Source: Streptomyces sp. DH-12 (GTDB lineage Bacteria; Actinomycetota; Actinomycetes; Streptomycetales; Streptomycetaceae). From it: a stretch of 64,000 nt of DNA. The stretch covers positions 1 through 64,000 of the forward strand of contig NZ_PPFB01000001.1 in assembly GCF_002899455.1 (NCBI RefSeq). The letters run 5' to 3'. A program made the translations under genes and the position numbers. This document shows positions 16,638 to 25,437 of the stretch, piece by piece (position 1 is the stretch's first letter; every line of letters starts with the position of its first letter). The notes beneath the pieces are model-generated. The model was not told the DNA's origin. It did not search any database and was given only the letters and a program-made list of their open reading frames with translations.

Positions 16638-17899
16638 AAGACCTCCCTGGCAAGCGCGCGCATACCGACTGCCTGCTGCGACTTGGGCGCGTAGGACAGC
16701 AAGGGACGCTTCACTCGGACGGCTTCCTTCTGTTCCTTGAGGTCTCCGATGAGTCCGACGACCCGCGGATCCTTTATGTCCACCCATCCCTGGAGGGAGG
16801 AGGTGGCGATGAAGCCGCGGCGGGAGTCGTACAGGTTCACGACGATGCCGAGGTAGTCGATGTCGACCTGGAGGTCGTTGCGGAGGTCGTCGATCTGCGT
16901 GGTGAGCAGTTCGTACGCGTCGGCGGAGCTGTCCTCGGCCTGGACGACGATCAGGGCTCCGGACTGTCCGGGGTTTTCTCCGTCGCGACGGCGGCCGTAG
17001 TAGACGGCGGCATCCATGCTCAGGCCGAGGCTGGGCGGGCAGTCCACGATGATTACGTCGTAATCGGCCTCGAGCGGAGCGAGGGCCCGCTCCAGCGCGG
17101 CTTCCCGGGCGCGTACGGCGGAGAGGCGCACGTCGAGCAGGAACGCGTCGTTGCAGGCGGGCAGCAGGTGGAGCCGGCCGTCGAAGGTGTCGTCGTCGAT
17201 GGAGACGACGAGGTCGCGTAGGTCGCCCTTGGGGTCGCCTGCCATGTGGTTGGTGAGGCTGTCGCCGTTCATGGGGAGGGGCGCGGCGCCGAGCTGGTTG
17301 GTGAGGTGGCACTGTGGGTCGAAGTCGACGAGGAGCACACGCAGTCCGGGGCCGGGGAGGTTCTCGATGTCGAGTGGGTCGTCGTCCGGCTCGGCTTCGT
17401 CTGCGTGGGCTTCGCTCGCGCGCAGTGCCTTGGTGAGGGCCTTGGCGACGCGGACGGGGTGCAGGGTGTTGGAATCCTCTGCCAGAGCTTCGCCCAGGCC
17501 TGCGGTGACGGCGGTCTTGCCGACGCCGCCCTTCTGATTGCAGACGACGATCCGGCGGGTGACGGAGGGCCGCTCGATGTCCGGGGCCGGGTGGGTGTCG
17601 AGCCACAACTGGACGGACTGGGCGAGGCCCTGGATGAGTGAGACACGTCGGTCGGCGGCGATCCGCCGGAACGTTTCCCATTGGCCGGGGGGCAGGAAGG
17701 TGGCGAAGGAATCGGCACCGGCGGTGTCGACCGTCGCTGTGGCGGAAGCCAGGTTGCACCAGGCGCTGATGCCTTCTTCTACAGCGGCCTGGATCTCGAT
17801 GCCGTGCTGAGCGGTCCTGACTTTGAGGTTCTGCCGGAGCCATCCCGGCAGTTTGGAGACGACCTTCTCGCGGTCGCTGGAGGTGGCAGGCGAACTCAT
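16634..17899 (-). CDS. parA: ParA-family partition ATPase
   Basis: The product has about 421 residues. A 110-residue N-terminal extension precedes the deviant Walker A motif CNQKGGVGKTAV. Then come LLVDFDPQCHLTNQLG (switch I region) and VIIVDCPPSLG (Walker B). Plasmid ParA proteins with such extensions usually bind their own promoter. The start is uncertain: ATGs at 17899 and 17911 are both possible and neither has a strong ribosome site. An ACTAACGT inverted repeat covers the upstream region, a likely autoregulatory operator. A further parS-like core lies within the gene at 17051. It forms an operon with parB. Confidence 0.9.
   Translation of the reverse strand: MSSPATSSDREKVVSKLPGWLRQNLKVRTAQHGIEIQAAVEEGISAWCNLASATATVDTAGADSFATFLPPGQWETFRRIAADRRVSLIQGLAQSVQLWLDTHPAPDIERPSVTRRIVVCNQKGGVGKTAVTAGLGEALAEDSNTLHPVRVAKALTKALRASEAHADEAEPDDDPLDIENLPGPGLRVLLVDFDPQCHLTNQLGAAPLPMNGDSLTNHMAGDPKGDLRDLVVSIDDDTFDGRLHLLPACNDAFLLDVRLSAVRAREAALERALAPLEADYDVIIVDCPPSLGLSMDAAVYYGRRRDGENPGQSGALIVVQAEDSSADAYELLTTQIDDLRNDLQVDIDYLGIVVNLYDSRRGFIATSSLQGWVDIKDPRVVGLIGDLKEQKEAVRVKRPLLSYAPKSQQAVGMRALAREVL
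17051..17065. promoter_or_regulatory. parS-like core inside parA
   Basis: GATTACGTCGTAATC matches the 15-bp core of the parS-like palindrome but lacks the outer GT/AC pairs. It encodes part of the Walker B strand, so it may be a coincidence of codons or a weak site. Confidence 0.4.
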
Positions 17900-17911
17900 G
17901 TAGGACACCAT

Positions 17912-17950
17912 ACTAACGTTCATGATCTGCGGAGGCATCGACACGTTAGT
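17912..17950. promoter_or_regulatory. Probable parA operator
   Basis: ACTAACGT at 17912-17919 and its complement ACGTTAGT at 17943-17950 face each other across 23 bp just upstream of or within the start of parA. The position fits autorepression by ParA or ParB. Confidence 0.5.
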
Positions 17951-17984
17951 TAGTCCAAGTTGATGTACGTCGGTGACCGTCGAC

Positions 17985-18003
17985 GTGATTACGGCGTAAT
18001 CAC
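17985..18003. promoter_or_regulatory. parS-like site 1
   Basis: GTGATTACGGCGTAATCAC, a palindrome upstream of parA. The sequence differs from the chromosomal parS (GTTTCACGTGAAAC), indicating a plasmid-specific centromere. Confidence 0.75.
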
Positions 18004-18033
18004 CACGCACGCCGACCGGCCATGCGCCCGGCG

Positions 18034-18052
18034 GTGGTTACGGCGTAATCAC
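18034..18052. promoter_or_regulatory. parS-like site 2
   Basis: GTGGTTACGGCGTAATCAC, one mismatch from site 1, located 49 bp from it. Confidence 0.7.
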
Positions 18053-18244
18053 CGTCCTCAGCGAGCGTGCGGTGTCGGCGCCCGGGGGGAGAGCTCGAAC
18101 GGGGTTTCCGCATGCCGCCCGGCCGTGGGCCGGGTGCTGGGGCACCAGGCGTAGGCGCGGGCACGTCAGTCCCGTGAACAGCTCGTCGCGGCCTACACCA
18201 ACCGCGTGTTCTCTCCCGGCGATGAGACCACCCCCGCAGCGCGG

Positions 18245-18263
18245 GTGATTACGCCGTAATCAC
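18245..18263. promoter_or_regulatory. parS-like site 3
   Basis: GTGATTACGCCGTAATCAC, the same palindrome with a C at the centre, 260 bp from site 1. Confidence 0.75.
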
Positions 18264-19039
18264 CTGTCGGCCCTGTCGTGCGTGGCTCGGCGGTGGACAT
18301 CCTCCGCCTCCTCCCCCGGCCAGGAGCCTGCGCGCCGATCGTGAGAGGCGCGTGACCGCCGTGGTCACCGGGCCAGGAACTCGACCGCTGCGGGCCATGT
18401 CGGGCGTGCCTCGTCACTGGTCGTCGCCGGCCGGGCAGTGGGCTGCTCCCACTTGCCCAGAGCGCGGACCGCGGCGTCCAAGGAGCGGCACGGACCGGCC
18501 ATCTGAGTGGGCGTACCGCAGTGGGGGAGGACTTCCGCGGCCTCGTCCAGCCAGGACTCGGCGCCCTCGTCCGGGACCAGACGGTCCCGGTGCTCCAGGA
18601 GCCGCCCGCCACCGGAGCCAGGAGACGGTGCCGGTGGCACGCGCTCCACACCTGGGTTCTCGGCCTCCTCGTGGAGCTGGCGAAGCGAAGCTCGCCGACG
18701 ACCGCTACGACGTCCCTCCTCCCCACGCCGACAGGAGCCTTGGGCAGTGGCTCCGTCGGAGTGGTGGTGATCACTCCTGGCACCGGCGTGGTGCACATCC
18801 TCGTCGCCGGGCTCTCCCGCGGCCGCCGAGCGAGCTCGGTGGCCGAGCTCGGCGGCGCTTTCGGCGTCCTGCCGCACCTGTGAGTGACAGTCACCGGTCT
18901 TGCCGCGCTGCTGCACACCAGCGCCCTCGAGATGCGTTTCCGGCGCACCGACCGGCCGGCGCGCAACCGCGGCATCCGCGTCGCACCGGACGGGACCCCG
19001 GTCTGAGCGACTCACTCGGTATCCGCTCAAGGAATCCTC
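18264..19039. other. Region without a recognised gene, possible decayed ORF
   Basis: The minus-strand frame ending at 18365 has coding-like third-position GC over its last 100 codons (for example SLDAAVRALGKWEQ). Its upstream part loses this bias and I recognise no family. It may be the end of a broken plasmid gene. No gene is called. Confidence 0.3.
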
Positions 19040-19599
19040 GAGTCGCTTCGGTCGCTCAGTAGCTGCGGTGACGGCGGCTCGGATGTCGTCGTGGGCCGTG
19101 CGGTTGCGGCGGCTACTGAGGGGCAGCGACGCGCCAAGGTGTCGGTCGCTCCCCTCCGTTCCGGTGAAGCGGCAGGTCAGAACCTGTTCCGGGATGCATC
19201 AGCGACCCAAGCGACTCGAGGTGCGGATATATGGAGCGGCGGGAGGCTTCCCTTCATGTGCCCGCGTGAGTCATATAGGGGGAACTTGAGTCGCTTCAGT
19301 CGCTGTTCTGGGTTTCGCAAGGCCCTGAACTGCATGTTCTTCCGGATGTTGAGACAGCGACCGAAGCGGCTCCGGTCGCTGCACTGTTCCCTGTGCCGGC
19401 GGCATCCGCACTGCCGGGTTCCGTTTCAGTTGCTCACACATCTCCTTCAGCCACCTCCGTTTCGCTAGTCTGTTTGAGTCGTTGGGTCGCTTGGGTCGCT
19501 GTTGGGGGATGCGCATGGCTTCTGAGCTGCGGTTTTTACACAGCGACTCAAGGCCTTCCGGTGTTCGCCCACCAGATGCTTCTCGGTCGCTGGCGACCG
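19040..19599. repeat. Iteron cluster, probable plasmid replication origin
   Basis: Copies of GAGTCGCTTCGGTCGCT or close variants occur at 19040-19056 and 19288-19304, and inverted at 19201-19217 and 19356-19372. A triple form lies at 19476-19500. Half copies occur inside the start of the downstream gene at 19542 and a small palindrome at 19584-19599. Repeated sites in both orientations next to a replication gene are typical of an origin recognised by its Rep protein. AT content rises locally around 19260-19340. Confidence 0.7.
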
Positions 19600-20630
19600 C
19601 TCGATGGTGCGCCGGACGGGGGTGGCCCGTTCATCCCCTGGCCCCTGGTCGCAAGACGCCGGCGGGCAACTGCGCGGCCTGCCGGGCGTCCGGACACAGT
19701 CACCGGGAGTGCGGCTGTCGTGTCGCGGGTCGCTGGTGTCACGGGTTCCGTGCCGCCACGCTGGATCCCGCCAGGATCGAGCAGTGGTGGGGCGACCACC
19801 CGGGCCTCGGTGTCGGAGTGGCCTGCGGTCCGGCCGGACTGGTCGTCGTCGACATCGACGCCCACGAGGCGCTGCCACCCGGCCGTGACCGGCTGCTGCC
19901 CGGGATAGGGATCCCCGACGGCGTCGACCTGACCGGGCTCGCCACCGGGTTCCATACGATCGGCGTGCTGGCCGCGCTGCGGGGCGCCGTCAGCCCGGCC
20001 GACGACGACACGACCCTGCGTGTGCGCACACCGTCCGGGGGGCTGCACGTGTGGTACCGGGCCCAGCACGGGCACCGGTGGCAGTGCTCCACGGGGTCCG
20101 GCGGCGGCCGCGCGCTGGCCTGGCAGGTCGACGTACGGGCACACGGCGGATACATCGTCGCCCCGGGGACCGTGACCGAGGCCGGCCCGTACGCGCCCGT
20201 CGGAACCGTCCGTGAGGTCGCGCCGCTGCCCGTCTGGCTCGCGCGCGAGCTCGACCGGACCGGGCACCTGCCGCCGGCGGCAGGTGCCGCACCCCGGTCG
20301 GTGCCGCCGCGCGCCCGGCAGGCGGTCCTCGCCGCCGGCGGTGGCGGCCGTGGAGCAGCGCACCGGGCCCTGGCCCGCGTGCTCGCGGAGGTCGCCGCCT
20401 GCGCCGCCGTACCCGAAGGAGCCGCGTTCTCCGAGAAGCTGAACCGGGCCGCGTACACGGCCGGTGGTCTCGTCGCCGCGGGCCGGCTCGGACCCGCCGA
20501 GGCGGAGCGGTTGTTGCGACAGGTGGCCGAGCAGGCCCGCCCCGGGCAGGAGCGCCGCTACGGCGCCGTCATCCGCGGTGGTCTGGACGCGGGGCGGCGA
20601 CGCCCACTCATCCCGGGAGGACGTAGATGA
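19515..20630 (+). CDS. Plasmid replication protein with primase-polymerase domain
   Basis: The product has about 371 residues from the ATG at 19515, 6 bp after GGGGG; the ATG at 19509 is an alternative. The N-terminal 200 residues match the bifunctional primase-polymerase domain: WPVHPLAPGRKTP, WWGDHPGLGVGVACGPAGLVVVDID with its metal-binding aspartates, and TPSGGLHVWY. The C-terminal part is helical with no motif. It would synthesise primers at the plasmid origin. Iterons lie immediately upstream and within its first codons. It overlaps the next gene, a helicase, as ATGA. Together they correspond to the primase and helicase halves that are fused in many phage and integrative-element primases. 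Confidence 0.85.
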   Translation: MASELRFLHSDSRPSGVRPPDASRSLATARWCAGRGWPVHPLAPGRKTPAGNCAACRASGHSHRECGCRVAGRWCHGFRAATLDPARIEQWWGDHPGLGVGVACGPAGLVVVDIDAHEALPPGRDRLLPGIGIPDGVDLTGLATGFHTIGVLAALRGAVSPADDDTTLRVRTPSGGLHVWYRAQHGHRWQCSTGSGGGRALAWQVDVRAHGGYIVAPGTVTEAGPYAPVGTVREVAPLPVWLARELDRTGHLPPAAGAAPRSVPPRARQAVLAAGGGGRGAAHRALARVLAEVAACAAVPEGAAFSEKLNRAAYTAGGLVAAGRLGPAEAERLLRQVAEQARPGQERRYGAVIRGGLDAGRRRPLIPGGRR

Positions 20631-22153
20631 CGCCCGACCGCCAGGAGGGTCTTTTCGACGCGCAGGGCGTGGCCCGGCAGATCCTCGCCCATTCCGTGGC
20701 GGAGCCCGACCCGCTGACGTTCGTCCACGGACCGTCGCCTGTGGGCGGGGCCGGCGCCCAGGGAGGGGTGACCGCTGCCGGGCTGCTGCCGGACACGCTC
20801 AGCGACCGTGGCAACGCCAAGCTGTTCGTCAGGCTCTACGCCAATGACTATCGGCACGTACCGGGCCTCGGCTGGTTCCGGTGGGACAACACCCGCTGGC
20901 AGGTCGATGAGGACGACACCGTGCTGTGGGCCGCTGGTGACCTGGCGGAATCGCTCGCGACGACCGATCCGCGCGGAGTGTTCACCAGTTCGGCGCTCCA
21001 GCTGCACCGTCGACGGGCTCTGAGCACCAGCGGCCTGAACGCAATGCTCACGCAGGCCCGGACGGCGCCCGGCATGGTCCTCAACGCGGCTCTGCTGGAC
21101 GCCGATCCGTACGCCCTGTGCACCCCCGAGGGGGTGGTGGACCTGCGTACGGGACTGATCAGGACACCGGACCCCGACAAGGACTTCCACTCGCGTTCCA
21201 CCACGGTCGCCCCCGAGCCGATGCTCACGCCGCGCTGGCACCGGTTCCTCACCGACACCTTCGGTGAGGACCAGGAGGGCGCGGAGATGATCGATTTCCT
21301 GCACCTGTTGCTGGGTTACTCGGTGACCGGGGACGTGGGCGGGCAGGTCATGCCGTTCCTCTTCGGCTCCGGCAGGAACGGCAAGTCCGTCCTGCTGGAC
21401 GTGCTGATGAAACTGCTCGGCGACTATGCCGACGCCGCTCCGCCCGGGTTCCTGATGGCCCGGCCCTACGAAGGACACCCCACCGACCTCGCGGAACTCC
21501 ACGGCCGCCGGGTCGTCGTGTGCAGTGAGGTGAAGCCGGGGGACTGTTTCGACGAGGCCCGGGTGAAACTGCTGACGGGCGGGGACCGGATCAAGGCCCG
21601 CAGGATGCGCCAGGACTTCTTCAGTTTCGAACCGACCCACAAGCTGTGGCTCCTGGGCAACCACCGGCCGGAGGTGGGTACCGGTGGATTCGCGTTCTGG
21701 CGGCGGATGCGGCTCGTCCCGTTCGAGCGGGTCGTCGCCTACGACCGCAAGATCGACAATCTGGCGGACATCCTCGTGACGGAGGAGGGGCCCGGCATCC
21801 TGTACTGGCTGATCGTGGGCGCGGGCCGGTACCTGAACGGCGAGAAGGATCTCGCGGGCCCCGAGCGGGTCCGTATCGCCACCACCGCCTACGCCGAGAT
21901 CGAGGACCACACGGGGCGCTTCCTCGGTGAGTCCTGCCGGATCGGGGTCGGCCTCAGGGCCGAGCAGGCACAGCTCTACGCGGCCTACAAGGACTGGTGC
22001 CAGAATGAGGGAGCCCCGCCCATCTCCTCACGCGCCTTCGCGGCGCGGATCCGGGAGACGGTCGGACTGGCGTCTCCGAAGGAGATGATCCTGTCCAACC
22101 AGCGCAAGTACTACCCAGGCATCGGACTGGTCGCTGACGAGGAGACAGCATGA
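20627..22153 (+). CDS. Phage/plasmid primase-type SF3 helicase (D5/P4 family)
   Basis: The product has 508 residues. The first half carries the D5 N-terminal type domain with RLYANDYRHVPGLGWFRWD and CTPEGVVDLRTG. The helicase core has Walker A FGSGRNGKSVLLDVL near residue 250, a Walker B-like VVVCSEV and sensor-1 LWLLGNHRP. The C-terminal region has a winged-helix-like segment. P4-type SF3 helicases unwind the origin and drive the replication fork of phages and plasmids. It overlaps the primase-polymerase gene and the next small gene by 4 bp each, so the three form one operon. Partner and function fit replication of the element. Confidence 0.88.
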   Translation: MTPDRQEGLFDAQGVARQILAHSVAEPDPLTFVHGPSPVGGAGAQGGVTAAGLLPDTLSDRGNAKLFVRLYANDYRHVPGLGWFRWDNTRWQVDEDDTVLWAAGDLAESLATTDPRGVFTSSALQLHRRRALSTSGLNAMLTQARTAPGMVLNAALLDADPYALCTPEGVVDLRTGLIRTPDPDKDFHSRSTTVAPEPMLTPRWHRFLTDTFGEDQEGAEMIDFLHLLLGYSVTGDVGGQVMPFLFGSGRNGKSVLLDVLMKLLGDYADAAPPGFLMARPYEGHPTDLAELHGRRVVVCSEVKPGDCFDEARVKLLTGGDRIKARRMRQDFFSFEPTHKLWLLGNHRPEVGTGGFAFWRRMRLVPFERVVAYDRKIDNLADILVTEEGPGILYWLIVGAGRYLNGEKDLAGPERVRIATTAYAEIEDHTGRFLGESCRIGVGLRAEQAQLYAAYKDWCQNEGAPPISSRAFAARIRETVGLASPKEMILSNQRKYYPGIGLVADEETA

Positions 22154-22551
22154 GCGCCCTCATCGACGAGGACGAGATCGTTCACGAGGCCGAACTCGTG
22201 TGGCTCGAGGATGTCGGCCGTCTCGACTACGTGCGCCAGAGCCTGGACAGGCTGCCGAACCGCCGGGGACGGCCCGCCTATCACCGCGACGGCCGCATGA
22301 TCGGTTACGCGGTGCTGGGGCCGGGGGCCAAGCCCTCCCGCTCCTCGGGCACCTTCCGGCGGCGGGTCTTCTGGCTGCTTCCCCACGATCGCGACACCGC
22401 CCCGGACGGGCTGTACGCGACGGGAACGCCCGCTGAGGGGGTCGACCCGCGCACGCTGGAGCCGGGCGGCAAGGGGCGGAAGACGGAACGCTCGGAGGGT
22501 GGTCGGTCGTCGGCTCCCGGACGGGGCGTGGGACCGGCTCTGCCCCTCTGA
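22150..22551 (+). CDS. Hypothetical protein of the replication operon
   Basis: The product has 133 residues, starting as ATGA overlap with the helicase stop. It opens with an acidic segment (IDEDEIVHEAELVWLEDVGR). A compact basic stretch follows (RLPNRRGRPAYHRDGRMIGYAVLG), and the tail is low-complexity. I recognise no family. Coupling to the primase and helicase suggests an accessory replication role, perhaps as a small DNA-binding or loading factor. The last 40 residues have weak coding character. Confidence 0.65.
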   Translation: MSALIDEDEIVHEAELVWLEDVGRLDYVRQSLDRLPNRRGRPAYHRDGRMIGYAVLGPGAKPSRSSGTFRRRVFWLLPHDRDTAPDGLYATGTPAEGVDPRTLEPGGKGRKTERSEGGRSSAPGRGVGPALPL

Positions 22552-22596
22552 CGGGGCCGTCCCGGTGACGTCGGCAGTGCTCCTTCTCAGAGGTCG

Positions 22597-22646
22597 CCCC
22601 CATTGCAAAGAACCGTCCAACCGGTATTATTTTACCCCAATGGGGG
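22597..22646. promoter_or_regulatory. Inverted repeat with ARE-like core upstream of the monooxygenase gene
   Basis: CCCCCATTG at 22597-22605 pairs with CAATGGGGG at 22638-22646. Between them, 22608-22630 reads AAGAACCGTCC then AACCGGTATTAT. This resembles, imperfectly, the paired half-sites bound by gamma-butyrolactone receptors. The stretch is AT-rich and is the likely promoter region for the flavin monooxygenase gene, though 325 bp separate them. Confidence 0.4.
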
Positions 22647-22971
22647 ATGCGGGAGAGGACCAGCTCGCCGAGCACGTGCGGGGGCTCCGTCCGGAAGGGG
22701 AATCGCCGTGCTGCCGTGTTGTGTACGCACCTCGGGCACGGCGTCGTCGGGCAGGCGCGCGCCGGTACCGGGAAGGGCGCCCGGCGCCCGTACCGGCCGC
22801 CACGCGCGGGGTCCCGTTCCCTGGTTCTTCTCACCGTCTCCTCCCGTGCGCTGACACCGCCGCCCCCGTTCGGCGTGTGCGCCGGGCCGTCCCCGACGAG
22901 ACCGCCCCAGCATCGTCCGTGCGGCTGAGGGCGAAGGCAGTGGGCTGTGGCCCATGAGGGGGAGATCCGTG

Positions 22972-24516
22972 ATGACGAATTGTGTACGGGCGCAGGTAGT
23001 GGTCGTCGGCGGGGGACCGGTCGGTATGGTCGTCGCCTCGGAACTGGCGTCGTACGGGGTGAGCACCCTGGTCGTCGAGTCCAGAACCCGCATCTCACGC
23101 AGACCCAAGGCGACGACCCTGCACGCCCGCACGGTGCAGTCGCTGGTCCGGCGCGGCCATCTCGGCGGGCTGGTGACCTCCGGATCCCGCGGCGCCACCG
23201 CCGCCGCGGCGAGCGCGCCCTTCCACTTCGCCGGGATCCCCGGCCTGGCCATCAAGGTCCCGGCCGCCGAACCCGCTCCGGTCCTCAAGTGCCCCCAGGA
23301 CGAATTGGAACGGCTCGTCGAGCAGCGCGCGCTGGCGGCCGGTGCGCGCATCCTCAGAGGCCACGAGGTCACAGAGGCCTGCCAGGGTCCGGACGGCGTA
23401 CGGATCACGGCACGGGGTCCGGGAGGCGATGTGGTCTGCCGGGGGGAGTACCTGGTCGGTGCGGACGGTGCGCGCAGCACGGTGCGCGCGCAGTCGGAGT
23501 TCACCTCGTCGGTGTTCCCCGCGACCGCCTCCGCTCTGGCCGGCGACGTCAGCCTGGCCGACGGCGGGGACCTCGGGCAGGGGTGGCACCGGACGCCGCG
23601 CGGCTGGATCGTCGCCAAGCAGGTGCCGGGAGGACGGACACGGCTGCGGGCCCTGCACTGGGCGGATCCGCAGGGCGGGCGGCACCGGGAGCCCACTCTG
23701 GAGGAGCTGCGGAGCCGGGTGTCCTGGATCGCGGGCCGGGACATCGCGATGGAGACGCCCCGGTGGTTGAGCAGGTTCAGCGACTACTCCCGGCTGGTGC
23801 ACTCCTACCGGTCGGGGCGCGTCCTCCTGGCGGGCGACGCCGCGCACGTGCACTTCCCCATCGGTGGCCAGGGGCTGAGCACGGGCCTGCTCGACGCCGT
23901 GAACCTGGGCTGGAAGCTCGCGCTCACCGTCCGCGGCCTCGCCGGGGAGGGACTGCTCGACAGCTACGACCAGGAGCGGCGCCCCGCGGCCCAGAGGGTC
24001 ATCGACAACACGCGTGCCCAGGTCGCCCTGATGCGGCCCGACCCCGCGCTCGACCCGCTGCGCGACCTCTTCGGTGAGCTGCTGTCCGGGGGAGGGGAGA
24101 GCAGCGTCCTGAGTTCCATGATCAGCGCGCAGGACACGGTGTTGCCCGCCCGCCACGGGGGCGGCGAGGGGAGCAGCACGTCCTGCTGGGAGGGAGGCTT
24201 CCTGCCCAACGTGGGCCTGGCCACCGACGGCGGTCGCACCGACGTGATCGACCTGCTGTGCGGAGGGCGCCCACTGCTGCTGCTCTTCGGCGGCAGCGGC
24301 GGGAGCGGCTACGCCGAGCAGGCGCGGGGCTGGTCCGGAGTGCTGCGCGTGGTGCGTGCCGAGCCGACGGACGAGATTCCCTGCGAGGCGCTGCTCGTCC
24401 GCCCTGACGGGTACGTGGCCTGGTCGCCGTGTGGCGGCGCCGAGTTGGCCGACGTGCTGGCGGCCTATTTCGGCAGTGCCGTGCCGGTACCGTCCGCGCA
24501 GTTGTGCGGCGGCTGA
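22972..24516 (+). CDS. FAD-dependent aromatic-hydroxylase-type monooxygenase
   Basis: The product has 514 residues from the ATG at 22972, 7 bp after GGGGGAG. The N-terminal FAD-binding motif is VVVGGGPVGMVVASELASYG. The second motif is LVGADGARSTVR and the third is LLAGDAAHVHFPIGGQGLST followed by GLLDAVNLGWKLAL. These define a group A flavoprotein monooxygenase, with the usual thioredoxin-like C-terminal domain. Such enzymes hydroxylate aromatic rings or carry out Baeyer-Villiger oxidation. Adjacent receptor and AfsA genes suggest either a step in autoregulator synthesis or tailoring of the antibiotic. An ARE-like site upstream would place it under receptor control. Confidence 0.88.
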   Translation: MTNCVRAQVVVVGGGPVGMVVASELASYGVSTLVVESRTRISRRPKATTLHARTVQSLVRRGHLGGLVTSGSRGATAAAASAPFHFAGIPGLAIKVPAAEPAPVLKCPQDELERLVEQRALAAGARILRGHEVTEACQGPDGVRITARGPGGDVVCRGEYLVGADGARSTVRAQSEFTSSVFPATASALAGDVSLADGGDLGQGWHRTPRGWIVAKQVPGGRTRLRALHWADPQGGRHREPTLEELRSRVSWIAGRDIAMETPRWLSRFSDYSRLVHSYRSGRVLLAGDAAHVHFPIGGQGLSTGLLDAVNLGWKLALTVRGLAGEGLLDSYDQERRPAAQRVIDNTRAQVALMRPDPALDPLRDLFGELLSGGGESSVLSSMISAQDTVLPARHGGGEGSSTSCWEGGFLPNVGLATDGGRTDVIDLLCGGRPLLLLFGGSGGSGYAEQARGWSGVLRVVRAEPTDEIPCEALLVRPDGYVAWSPCGGAELADVLAAYFGSAVPVPSAQLCGG

Positions 24517-24547
24517 GTCGGCTCGCCGGTGCCGCTCGGTTCCCGGC

Positions 24548-25198
24548 TCATTCCTGTCCGGGGGAGATGCGCAGTTCGTCGGCTATGGCGTTGGCGTGGG
24601 CCGGGGTGATGTCCACCGCCGTCAGGACCGACGGGAGGATTGCGCTGGGGAGGAGGTGGCGCAGCAGGGCGTTCACCCGGTCCAGCAGGTCCTCGTAGTC
24701 GCTCATGACCTGGGACATCGACTGGATGCCGGCGAAGGAGGCCACCAGGACGTCGGCCGTCTCGGAGGCGGAGATGTGGGGGAGGAGCTCGCCCTGGGCC
24801 TCGGCCTTCTCCAGGAGTTCCCCGATGATGTCCCCCCAGTGCGTGAAGGGGCCCCGGCGGTCCACCTCCCCCGCCTGCTGGTCCAGCGAGAGCCGGACTC
24901 CCGCCCGGACCATCGGGTCGTGCTGGAGGCGGTAGGCGTGGAGCAGTACGGTGTCCACGACCTGCTGGACCTTGCAGGCCCGGTCGGGGATCGGGAGCTG
25001 CTGGTCCTGCTCGTGGAGGATTCCCTGGGCCAGCTCCTCCTTGGAGGAGAAGTGGAAGTAGAGAGCCCCCTTGGTCACCCCCGCCGCGGACAGGATCTCG
25101 CTGATCGTCGCCGCACGGTAGCCGCGTTCCTCGAAGATCCTGGCGGCCGCCGTAAGGATCGCCTTACGTGTGCGGACCGCTCGCTCCTGCTTCACCAT
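24548..25198 (-). CDS. Gamma-butyrolactone receptor-type TetR repressor (ArpA/ScbR family)
   Basis: The product has 216 residues. The N-terminus, with VKQERAVRTRKAILTAAARI and then TISEILSAAGVTKGALYFHF, is the characteristic DNA-binding domain of ArpA, ScbR and FarA receptors. The ligand-binding half contains the conserved tryptophan in FTHWGDIIGELL. These proteins repress target promoters by binding ARE palindromes and release when a butyrolactone or butenolide binds. The gene is divergent from the AfsA gene with only a short gap to it, the classical receptor-synthase arrangement. An ARE-like site lies directly upstream of its start, so it is likely autoregulated. Confidence 0.92.
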   Translation of the reverse strand: MVKQERAVRTRKAILTAAARIFEERGYRAATISEILSAAGVTKGALYFHFSSKEELAQGILHEQDQQLPIPDRACKVQQVVDTVLLHAYRLQHDPMVRAGVRLSLDQQAGEVDRRGPFTHWGDIIGELLEKAEAQGELLPHISASETADVLVASFAGIQSMSQVMSDYEDLLDRVNALLRHLLPSAILPSVLTAVDITPAHANAIADELRISPGQE

Positions 25199-25236
25199 CG
25201 TGGTCTTCTCTGTCGTCCTTGAGCCCGGAGGCCCAC

Positions 25237-25263
25237 CAAAAAAACCGCCGAGTTCGTATCTTA
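25237..25263. promoter_or_regulatory. ARE-like site upstream of the receptor gene
   Basis: On the minus strand this reads as ATACGAACTCGGCGGTTTTT, close to receptor-binding elements. It lies 40 bp upstream of the receptor ATG, fitting autoregulation. Confidence 0.6.
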
Positions 25264-25437
25264 CTCGTCGGGGCGTCGTTCTGGCCCGTCTCGGTTCTCA
25301 GATCCTTACGAAACGGTTGCGCCGAGCAGGCGTTCCGTGGAGCGCGTGATGGCATGCCTTCGACCCCGCGGCTCCCGTGGTCGGGAAGGCGGGGTCGAAG
25401 ACGCGCCAGGAGGGCCGGTGCGGGGGGTGAGGGGCGG

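Noticed and set aside
22632..23744. A long minus-strand frame opposite the monooxygenase start
   Set aside because: It has no motif; the opposite strand encodes the complete FAD-binding site.
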